From Mycoplasmopsis cricetuli ATCC 35279 (GTDB taxonomy: Bacteria; Bacillota_I; Bacilli_A; Mycoplasmatales; Metamycoplasmataceae), in contig NZ_JAHB01000004.1 of assembly GCF_000526955.1 (NCBI RefSeq), forward strand, positions 1-58,777: DNA of 58,777 bases, written 5' to 3'. The translations under genes were made by a program, and so were the position numbers. The first letter of the stretch is position 1, and the number at the start of each line of letters is the position of its first letter. Of this stretch, positions 9,730 through 18,170 are shown one piece after another. Under the pieces are notes generated by a model. That model worked only from the letters and a program-made list of their open reading frames with translations. It did no database searches and was not told the DNA's origin.

Positions 9730-9759
9730 ATTTTATTTTTAATCATCATTAATTGTCAA
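9730..9759 (-). promoter_or_regulatory. promoter of the AlbA_2/HTH gene
   Basis: Minus-strand TTGACA (9754-9759), 18-base spacer, TAAAAT (9730-9735), then 4 bases to the ATG at 9725. The -35 overlaps a TTGTCA box of the kind that makes up the array at 9841-10032. Leaderless or nearly so. Confidence 0.5.
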
Positions 9760-9840
9760 CTTTCTACATAATATTTTAATTTTATTTAATTATTTTAGTT
9801 ATTATAATTCTAACATTATTTTTTGATGTTTATTCTGTGT

Positions 9841-10032
9841 TTGTCATGAATTTGTCATATATTATCATATTTTGTCACAGATTTGTCACATATTTGTCTG
9901 TGATTGTCGTATATTATCATATTTTGTCATAGATTTGTCACATATTTGTCTGTGATTGTCGTATATTATCATATTTTGTCATAGATTTGTCACATATTTG
10001 TCTGTGATTGTCGCATATTATTATATTTTGTC
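9841..10032 (+). repeat. helically phased TTGTC/TTATC box array (52-bp tandem repeats)
   Basis: Three full 52-bp units (9857-9908, 9909-9960, 9961-10012; the last two identical, the first with two differences) plus flanking partial units. Inside them are 19 direct boxes, 15 TTGTC, 3 TTATC and one degenerate TTATT, starting at 9841, 9852, 9862, 9872, 9883, 9894, 9904, 9914, 9924, 9935, 9946, 9956, 9966, 9976, 9987, 9998, 10008, 10018 and 10028. Spacing is 10 or 11 bases throughout, mean 10.4, so every box faces the same side of the helix. It fills the gap between the divergent AlbA_2 gene and the amidohydrolase. No open reading frame crosses it. Confidence 0.95.
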
Positions 10033-10117
10033 ACATCTTTTAGACTATAAAAACTATACTTTTAAATTATCTTAATAATATTTTTAAGCAAATAATTAAT
10101 TCATATAACAACTAAAG

Positions 10118-10123
10118 TATAAT
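10118..10123 (+). promoter_or_regulatory. -10 box of the amidohydrolase gene, leaderless type
   Basis: TATAAT ending 7 bases before the ATG at 10131, with no Shine-Dalgarno sequence between. Confidence 0.6.
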
Positions 10124-10130
10124 TTTAAAC

Positions 10131-11651
10131 ATGATTGTTGGATACATAAATGGAAAAGTTTGAATTGAAAAAAATAAATTCAAAGAAGCTTTCATAGTAA
10201 AAAATAAAAAAATAACCTTTGTAGGTACAACAAAGGAAATTTTAGAAAGAAAACCTAATAAAATAGTTGATTTAAAAAGAAAAGTTGTTCTGCCTGGTTT
10301 AATGGATAGTCATATTCATTTTTTATTTGCCGCAAAATATGACTCATATGTAAATTTATCAAAAGCAAAAAATCACCAAGAATTAATTAATATTTTAATT
10401 GATTTCAATCAAAAAAATCAAGTAAAAGAAAATGATGTTTTAATTGGGTATGATTGAGATGAAACTCAATTCCAAGAAAAAAAACGATTTTCAAAAGAAT
10501 TGCTAGATTATTATTTCCCGAATATTTCAGTTTTTTTGTGAAAAAAATCATATCATTCTGCTATAGCTAACACTCATGCTTTAAAAAGACTAAATATTTT
10601 TTATCCTAATGCTTTTTATGAAAAAAGTTATATTGAATTAGATCAAAACAACATGCCAACAGGTTTTTTAAAGGAAAAAATTTGTTATAAATCTGATGTT
10701 TTAATTTCAAATGAACAAATAAAAAAACAAAAAAATAATTTTTTAAAATGAATAAAAATTGCCAATCAATTAGGTATAACAGGAATTTTTACTTGTGATT
10801 TAAGAAATGATAATTGAGAAAATGATTTTAATATTTTTGAAGAACTTAATAATAAAAATCAAATTTCTTTAGAAATAGCTCACCAATTATGATTAACAGA
10901 AGAAAAATGACAACATGATTTTTTAAACAAGATAGGTAATTTAAAAATCAAAAAAGACAACCACAAACTTAGAGCTATAAAAGTTTTTGCAGATGGAACA
11001 TTTTCAAATAACACAGTTAATTTAAAACATTTAAACAAAAAAGACAATCTTTTTATTGATGAAAATAATTTTTATAAATTTGTAAAAAAAATCAATGATA
11101 AAAATTTATCTGTTGTTGTTCATTCTATTGGTAATTTAACAAGTGACATTGTAGTTAATAATTTTATAAAAGCTGATCCTTATAATAAAAATAGAAATGG
11201 ATTAATACACAGTGATGTACTAGATGATGAATTAATAAATTTAATAAAAAAACATAATATTAACTTATCATTGCAACCTTGTTTTTTAGAACTTGACACA
11301 GAACAAAATTTAAATGTTAAAAAACTTCCACTTAAAAAATTATTCAATCAAAATATAAAAGTAAGTTTTGGAACTGATTGAAAAGTGTGTGATTTAAACC
11401 CCTGAAAAAATATTTATTGAGCTGTCAATCACCCTGATAAAAATAGTAGAATTAAAATTTATCAAGCAATTGAAGCTTATACCTTAGGAACAGCAAATTA
11501 TATGAAAATTGATGATAAAGTTGGAATTATTAAAAAAGGATATTTTGCTAATTTTATTGTTTTAAAAAATAATATTTTTAAAATGAATAAAAAAAATATT
11601 AAAAATGTTAAAGTTTTATCTACATATTTTAGGGGGAAATTAGTAACATAA
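10131..11651 (+). CDS. YtcJ-like metal-dependent amidohydrolase
   Basis: A 506-residue amidohydrolase_3 (YtcJ) family protein. Visible: the small N-terminal beta domain, the HxH metal motif in VLPGLMDSHIHF, KVFADGTFS, VVVHSIGN, HSDVLDD, SFGTDWKVCDLNP and the closing IKKGYFANFIVL strand. Internal TGA codons are Trp. Family members hydrolyse varied amides or esters, so the substrate is unknown. It stands alone, with the phased repeat array about 100 bases upstream, and could be under the same control as the AlbA_2/HTH gene. Confidence 0.85.
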
Positions 11652-11711
11652 ACTCAACTTAAAAAGCAAATTACTAAAATTTTTACATTTAAATGTGATT
11701 TATTACTTTTT

Positions 11712-12911
11712 TTATTTTTTAATATTTTTGTAATTATTTTCAAGTTTCCTTAATTCATCTCTACTTTCTTGAGGCAAACTTGCTCCATAATCCATCATTT
11801 GCACTATTTCTTTAAAAGCTGCTTTTGGTATAGACAATTTATTTAAGTCTTTTTTTATAATATTTAAATTAATTGATTCAAATTGTTTTTTTTCTATCTT
11901 TAAAGCAAAATCTGGATCAGCTATAAACACTGAACTTAATCCAATTAAATCAACATGTTCAATTGCTTCAATGCATTTTTCTGGGCTATTTATTCCACCA
12001 TTTATCATTAAAATTAATTTATCTTTAAAATAATCTCTAACAGCCTTAGTTCAAAGTCAATTTTTGTATTTACTTTCAGTTCTAACTTTATTTAAATAAA
12101 TATTTTTTCCTCAGCTCGCTAATGATAAATAATCAATTTTTATTTTTTTGATAATATTTTCAATTAAATTTAAAAATTCATCAAAAGTAAATCCGATGTC
12201 TTGCCCTAAAATTTCTTCAGGAGTTGCTCTAAAACCTAAAATAAAATTTTTGCTGGCATGTTTTTTAATAATTTTTTGAACTGAACTTAACACTTCTAAT
12301 GTTAATCTTGAGCGATTTTTAATATTTTGACTTCCATATTTATCATTGCGTTTATTTTCATTTTTAGAAAAAAATGCTTGTAGCAATAATCTTTGAGCTG
12401 AGGAAATTTCTACTCCATCAAAACCTGCTTTAATAGCCCTTAAAGTTGCATTTTCGTAATCTTTAACAATTTTTTTAATATCTTTAATAGATAGTTCTTG
12501 TACATAATGTTCTTTAGGAAAATTAAAAAATCTTTTTGAAGGACCTACAACATATCCATTTCGAAAATGAGAAATTATTGAAAATCTTCCTGAATGAGTT
12601 AATTGAACTATTGCTTTTGAACCTTTTATCTTCATGGCATTAGCAACCTTTTTCATAGATTCAATATGTTTATCACTCATTAGTGAAAAACCAAATTCAA
12701 AAAGTTGAGCTTCTTTATTGATATATGCTGCACTAGTTATTGACAAAGGAGCACTATGAGCTCTTTTTAAAGCATAATTAATATCTTTTTTACTCGCAAA
12801 TCCATTTTTACTTGATGCATTTAAAGTAATTGGTGATAAAACAAATCTATTTTTTAATAAATTGTTTTTAATTTTTAAAGGACTAAAAAGTTTTTCAAAA
12901 TTATTTTGCAT
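11712..12911 (-). CDS. NADH-dependent flavin oxidoreductase (old yellow enzyme type)
   Basis: A 399-residue TIM-barrel flavoprotein: FSPLKIKNNLLKNRFVLSP at the N terminus, QLTHSGR, GFDGVEISSAQRLLLQAFFS (usually HGAHGYL in the family), KNRSRLTLEV and GGINSPE. Last gene of the minus-strand operon 16157-11712. OYE-like genes are known companions in the lipoate-linked class M sirtuin operons. Substrate unknown; the changed HGAHGYL-like motif argues for a specialised role. No clear terminator was found after it. Confidence 0.85.
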
Positions 12912-12917
12912 TTTAAT

Positions 12918-13957
12918 TTAGTAAAAATTCTACAAATTTTTCTATATCAATTGGTTTTAGAAAAAAATCAGAAAAATTTTCTTTTTTTAACTTCTTAATC
13001 AAATCTTCTTTTAATAATTTAGTTCCAATTAATTTTTTTTTCTATGACAGTGATATCTTTATTTGCTTTTACAAAAAAATCACCACTGATTTTAATAAGT
13101 TTAATTTTTCCTTTATCAATTTCAATTGAAACATTAATAGTTCCTGTGTCAAATCTTTTTTCTCTATTATATGAATATCTAGGACTAAGTCCATAAACTC
13201 AATCATAATTTTTATACTTTTGCTTAACCAACTCATCAATTTCTTGTCACTGTTCTGAAGTTAATTCATATCTAATTATTTCATCTAAATTATTTATTTT
13301 TAGAAATTTTTGCAAAAATATATCCTTAAACTCAAAAATTGTTAAATTTTTATATTCGTCAGCAAAATAATCTTTTAGTTTTCCTACTCTTTGACGAATT
13401 GATTTTATTCCTTTTGATTGAATTTTATTTTTATTAATTTTTAAAACAGATTCCATCATATCAAAATCAACATCATACAGTAGTGAAAATCCACCATATA
13501 AAATATTTTTATCAATCAAAATTGCTGCACCTGATACTTTTTTATTTTCAATAGTTAAATCATTTTTCCCTGTTTGTCCTATTTTATCAGCCCCCATACT
13601 TTTTAAAACACTAATAGCTGGTTCATAAAAACTTTTATAATCAATTAAATTATTATTAATATTATTCAAAGGAATTAAAAAACAAAAACAAGCAGAATTA
13701 TTGTCTAAAAAAATAGCTCCTCCGCCTGTGTCTCTTCTAACAACAGGGATCTTTCCTAAATATTTTTCATTAATTTCAACTTTTGGATTTTGAAAATAAC
13801 CAATTTGAACATGTGGATTTGAAATATAAGGAAATACTAAAATTTGATCTTTTAAATTTAATTTATCAAAATTATTAAGAAATCAAACTTGAAGAGCAAT
13901 GTGATAAGCACCATCCCCAATATACTTACCATTTCTAATAGGTTCAACTACAATCAT
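12918..13957 (-). pseudogene. lplA: lipoate-protein ligase A, frameshifted near the C terminus
   Basis: LplA with the family motifs RRDTGGGAIFLD, GKNDLTIENKKVSGAA, and the accessory C-terminal domain. It attaches lipoate to carrier proteins, here probably the GcvH-like protein two genes upstream and the lipoyl domain of PdhD. The binding site AAAGGTG precedes the ATG. A run of nine A (coding strand; T at 13033-13041) shifts the frame: the open frame stops at 13019 (312 residues). Removing one A restores [15 protein letters not shown] and runs to the stop at 12918 (about 345 residues). Only the end of the accessory domain is lost, so the truncated form may work, and slippage on A9 could make the full form. 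Confidence 0.8.
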
Positions 13958-13966
13958 AAACACCTT

Positions 13967-14809
13967 TTAATATAAATCTGATAATTTTTCTAAAATAACT
14001 GAAATATCATCATAAATAAAAATAGATTGATCTAATATTTCTTTTTTTGTACGATATTGTTTTTGATTTAAAACTAAATATGTAGCATTTTTATTTTCTT
14101 CTACATATTCTCAAAATTTTCATTTAATAAATTGTGGAGTTATATTTCCACAGCCTATTTCTAAATAAAGAATTTTTTTATTTTTGTTTTTTTTAATAAA
14201 AGACGAATAATTTTCTTGTTGCCTTACAAATTTTTCATCTTCTACCATACCCATAAAACAGTGGCGTTTATTAACTTCAAGCACTGAATCACATTTAGTA
14301 CATTTTGGTAATAATTCAAGTGGTATTTGCATATTTTTTTGCTCTCTAACCATTTTTTCAATTAAATTTTTATTTTCATAAGTAATATTTGAACATTTTT
14401 TTGAACATTGTAATAGATTATATTTTCCTTGTACATAAAAATATTTATCAATGTGGAAATTAGTTTTTTCAAGTGAACTATCTGAATTTGTTGTAATAAT
14501 AAAAAAATTTTTATCTTTCAAAATCTTTCTTAAGTTAAAAAAGGATTTTGAAGGTTCTTGTAAATAATAATTAAGTAAAATAAAACGGCTATGAAAAGCT
14601 CAATATGTCAGTCAATCCGGATAATCAAACAATGAAGCTTGAAGCATATCTATAAATTTGTATTTATTTTTAAAATCTTCAAAATTTTCTTCAAATCTTT
14701 TTCCATAATAACTTATATTATCAGCATTGGTCATTCCCGAACCAATTCCTACAAGTATTGCTTCAGATTCATCTATTATTTTTTTAATTTTAAGCAAATC
14801 TTTTTTCAT
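13967..14809 (-). CDS. class M sirtuin, protein ADP-ribosyltransferase (SirTM)
   Basis: 280 residues. NAD-binding GIGSGMTNAD (21-30) replaces the sirtuin GAGxSxxxG; TTNSD (106-110) keeps the sirtuin Asn and Asp; FYVQG (Q127) has Gln where deacylase sirtuins have the catalytic His; four Cys (135, 139, 170, 173) form a zinc site; YLEIGCGNITP closes the fold. From the literature, class M sirtuins (SirTM) ADP-ribosylate the lipoylated GcvH-like protein in their operon and lack deacylase activity. Context agrees: GcvH-like gene 3 bases upstream and lplA 9 bases downstream. Confidence 0.88.
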
Positions 14810-14812
14810 AAT

Positions 14813-15145
14813 TTAATAATCTTCTAGTTCTTCAAACTCTTCAAAATTAACATTATTTAGCTTTACAATTCAATTCTCATTAACATTAGATGAATTAAAT
14901 AAATTGGGTTTATTGATTGCTTTTTTGTTAATTTCCACAATATTGCCACTTATAGGAGATCTTACATATAAAATCGCCTTTGATGCTTCAATGGTTAAAA
15001 TTAAATCATCTTTATTTAAAAAAGATTTATCATCATATTTTAAAAAACCAGCAGTTCCAATATCATCTTGCAATTCAGCTGAAGGATAAACTGTATAAAT
15101 ATCACCCTCTTTTTCAACTATTAAAAAATTTTTAATTTTTTTCAT
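14813..15145 (-). CDS. GcvH-like lipoyl carrier protein (GcvH-L)
   Basis: 110 residues, GcvH fold, with the lipoylation Lys56 in EASKA and the following PISGNIVEIN turn. Start ATG at 15145 is preferred over an upstream in-frame TTG because AGAGGAAT lies at the right distance. No other glycine-cleavage genes are present, as expected for GcvH-L, which is thought to act as a scaffold modified by lipoate and ADP-ribose and not in glycine breakdown. It overlaps the end of the monooxygenase gene by 14 bases. Confidence 0.9.
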
Positions 15146-16157
15146 TTTTATTCCTCTTTTTTGTTGTATTAATTTCATTAAATATATTTGCTATTTGTTT
15201 TATATTTTTTATTCTATTTTTATTATCAGATAATAATTGAGCGCAAATAAAATTATTTATTTGATATTTTTTTGCAATTTCTAAAATTTGTTTTTTAACT
15301 TCTTCTGTATCTCCAATAATATTTTTATTTTTATTTTGTTTAATTTGTTCTAAATCTTGTTCTGAATATTTATAACTATTTGCTTGTTTTAAACTTGGAA
15401 AATTATTAAATTCATTAAATTCTTTTTTTCCTAAAATAAATAAATTAAATGATTTAATTAATTCATTTGCTTTTTTCTTTGTTTTAGCAACCACTACATT
15501 AATTGCAAAAGCTATGTCATATTGATCATTTTTATATTTTTCTTGTCAAATCTTTCGATATGTTTCCAAAGCTTTTTCAAATATGTTTCAGTCATGATTT
15601 AAAAAAAATCCATAAATAATATTTAATTTATTATTTGCTGCAAATTTTGCTCCTTCAACTGAACAAATAAGCATATACAAATTTGCTTTTTGTTTAGTTT
15701 TTGGAATCGAAATAGCTTTTGGAGCATTAATTTTTTTGATTTTAATATCTAAATAATGCAATAATTCAATTCACTTTTCATGATAATTTGAAACTGTTAG
15801 CATTTCTTTTTGAACAATTTCAGTTCCTGGATTTGACCCAATTCCAAAATAAAATCTTGAAGGTTTCAAAATCATCATTATAAAAATATCTTCTGCTACT
15901 TTTAAAGGTGAATAGTGTGATAACATAATTCCTGCACTACCCAGTTTTATTTTTTTTGTTTTATTTGCTATTTCCAACATTAATAATGAAGGATTGGTTG
16001 AACCTAATGCATAAACATTATGATGCTCAGCAATTCAAAATGAATCAGCATTAAGTTTTTCTGCTATTTTTGCTATTTTAATTGAATTATAATATGCTTG
16101 TTCAGAAGATGTATTTTCATCAATTAAAGCATATTCCATTAGTCCAAATTTAATCAT
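15132..16157 (-). CDS. luciferase-like monooxygenase (LLM family)
   Basis: A 341-residue bacterial-luciferase-like flavin monooxygenase. Visible: LMEYALIDE near the N terminus, FWIAEHHN, KIKLGSAGIMLSHYSPLKVAED and FYFGIGSNPGTE. First gene of the operon, with binding site AAAAGGTG. LLM genes are recurrent partners in extended sirtuin/lipoate operons, where a redox job has been proposed. Substrate unknown. Confidence 0.88.
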
Positions 16158-16186
16158 GTACACCTTTTATTATATTTATATTAATA

Positions 16187-16192
16187 ATTATA
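16187..16192 (-). promoter_or_regulatory. -10 box of the sirtuin/lipoate operon
   Basis: Minus-strand TATAAT 29 bases before the LLM ATG, leaving room for a leader with the AAAAGGTG binding site. A second TATAAT at 16169-16174 is closer to the gene. Confidence 0.5.
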
Positions 16193-16343
16193 AATTATTA
16201 ATTTATTTAAAAAAATAAACAAAAAAATTTTAAAAATAATTTTGTGGTATAAATTATGATTTTATTTTCACTAATAAAATATTATTTTTACTTTTTTAAT
16301 ATAATTAAAATGTAGATTATTTAAAAGATTTTTGGTAATAGAA

Positions 16344-16361
16344 TTTTTTTTTTTTTTTTTT
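16344..16361 (+). repeat. 18-base poly-T tract before ldh
   Basis: Eighteen T in a row, five bases upstream of TATAAA (16366-16371), the likely -10 of ldh. The tract covers the -35/spacer region, so slippage-driven length changes could affect promoter strength. Confidence 0.9.
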
Positions 16362-16404
16362 AATTTATAAAAGTAAAAATGTTAAAAAATAAAGGATGTA
16401 TTGT

Positions 16405-17346
16405 ATGAAACCAACAAAAATTATTTTAATTGGTGCAGGAGCTGTTGGAACAGCATTTGTTTATTCAAGTATTAATCAAGGACTTGCAGCTGAATATGGA
16501 TTAATTGATCAATTTGAAAATCCAAGAGATGGAAATGTTATGGATTTTGAAGATGTTATTTTTCCATCACAAAGAAAATATAAAGTTTATGCAGCTGACT
16601 ATAAAGATGTAAAAGATGCTGATTTTATTATTATAACTGCAGGAAGACCACAAAAACCAGGTGAAACTAGGCTTGAAATGGTTAAAGAAAATGCAGAAAT
16701 TATGAGAAACATTGCTCGTAATGTTAGAGATAATGGTTTTAAAGGAATTACAGTCATTGCTTCTAACCCTGTTGACATTATTACATGAGTTTACATTAAA
16801 GAAACAGGATTTGATCCTAAAAAAGTTATTGGATCAGGAACAATTCTTGACACTTCAAGATTAAGATTTTTATTAGGGCAAAAAACTGGTGTTTCAACAT
16901 CAAGCATTGAAGCATTTGTTTTAGGGGAACATGGTGATTCTTCATTAGTTAACTTTTCATCATTTAAAATTGCTGGACTGCCATTTTCAAAATTTGAAAA
17001 ATTAACTGGAATTAATGCAGATAACTATGAAGCAGAAGTAGAATACCCGGTTTCTAGAAAAGCTTATAAAATCATAGAAAGAAAAAGAGCAACATTTTTT
17101 GGAATTGGTGCATGTTTAGCTAAAATTGTTAGAACAATTCAAGAAGATTCTAAACTTGTATTACCAGTAGGAGCGCTACTAAATGGTGAGTATGGATTTA
17201 ATGATGTTGTTGCAGGAGTACCAGTAATTTTAGGGTCTAATGGGATTGAAAAAATTCTTGAAATTGAATTAAATGAAAAAGAAAAATCCAAATTCAAAAA
17301 TTCAATTGATGTTATTAAAAATTCAATTGATGTTGTTAAATCATAA
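16405..17346 (+). CDS. ldh: L-lactate dehydrogenase
   Basis: A 313-residue NAD-dependent LDH: GAGAVGTAFVYS Rossmann motif, TAGRPQKPGETR (Gln at the specificity position, so lactate and not malate), ASNPVDIITW, and catalytic His176 in GEHGDSS. It reduces pyruvate to lactate and regenerates NAD. The start at 16405 is chosen because AAAGGA (16391-16396) lies 8 bases before it; the ATG at 16396 overlaps that site. The last residues hold a perfect in-frame duplication (NSIDV-I/V-K twice). Confidence 0.97.
17296..17337 (+). repeat. 21-bp tandem duplication at the end of ldh
   Basis: Two direct copies (17296-17316, 17317-17337) differing at one base, encoding KNSIDVI and KNSIDVV. Confidence 0.85.
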
Positions 17347-17382
17347 TAATTTTAAATTTATGCTTAATATTTAATTTAAAAT

Positions 17383-17415
17383 AAAAACCTTGTTTTAAAA
17401 AACAAGGTTTTTTTA
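17383..17415 (+). terminator. terminator of ldh
   Basis: Stem AAAAACCTTGTT / AACAAGGTTTTT with a 6-base loop and a T-run. Confidence 0.9.
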
Positions 17416-17493
17416 TTTATTCTAAAAAAACAAAAAAGTCTAGCATTAAAAGTATTGTTAGTTTAAGTAAGATTCTATACATAAATAAAAATG

Positions 17494-17949
17494 TTACATT
17501 TTAATTTTAAAAATTAATTTATTCATTTTTCTATTTTTTTCAATTATTTTTGGTCCATGTGCTTCATAGGGAAAAAAGAATGCAAATTCATCACTATTTA
17601 AAGATAATTTATTTCTTTTTACATTCATATTGAAAAGCTTCATTTCAATTTCTGGATCATAATCTTTGTATACATCTTTTAATTCTTCTGTTTGAGCATA
17701 GTAAATTAATTCTCCAGGTTCAACAACAATATGTAAATCAGCATAAATATGATGAATTTCATATAAACCGTTCTTTTCTTCAAAACCATCCATTTCAACA
17801 TTAATTACAAAAACATCATTTCCATATAAATGTGTTTTTCCTTTTGGAATTTTGCTTAATGAATTATTTTTTATTCAATCAATAGTTTTGTCTAAATTAG
17901 GATGAATATTTTTGTAACGATCAAGATTTGACAATTTATCTGTTATCAT
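17494..17949 (-). CDS. YhcH/YjgK/YiaL family protein (NanQ-like)
   Basis: A 151-residue beta-barrel protein. Family blocks: EKNGLYEIHHIYADLHIV, PGELIYYAQ, FAFFFPYEAHGPKI, with the conserved His and Glu residues of the metal site. E. coli YhcH (NanQ) speeds sialic acid anomer exchange; other members act on related sugars. No sialic acid genes (nanA, nanE) are in the window, but the amino-sugar block is 10 kb away. Binding site AAAGGA is well placed. It stands alone between ldh and the pdh genes. Confidence 0.85.
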
Positions 17950-18170
17950 TTTTTTCCTTTCATTTGTAGTTAAAAGTGTAATTAATTAAAAATTTTTAAA
18001 TAACATAATAAAAACTATAAAAATTATACAAAGTTTTTTAATTAAAACCCTTATGATATTTACAATTTATTTGTTAATACTTTCAAAATAAAAAATGCAA
18101 TACTATAAATATAACATTAATTATAGTACTACATTTTCGTTTATAAGAAAAATTTTAATTATATGTAGAT

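Noticed and set aside
9841-10040. 52-bp direct repeats as a CRISPR array
   Set aside because: The repeats are contiguous with no unique spacers and no cas genes are nearby.
11652-11711. Terminator between the convergent amidohydrolase and OYE genes
   Set aside because: Only a short loop-less palindrome (ACATTTAAATGT) and T-rich sequence are present; no convincing stem-loop.
15145-15178. Longer N terminus for GcvH-L from an upstream TTG
   Set aside because: The ATG at 15145 has a good binding site and gives the normal GcvH-L length; the extra residues lie in the coding region of the LLM gene.
16396-16404. ATG at 16396 as start of ldh
   Set aside because: It overlaps the Shine-Dalgarno sequence; the protein family begins at the ATG at 16405.
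17469-17482. A 14-bp match (AAGATTCTATACAT) to the rplK leader at 32509-32522
   Set aside because: In such AT-rich DNA many 14-base matches are expected by chance in a window of this size, and the contexts differ.
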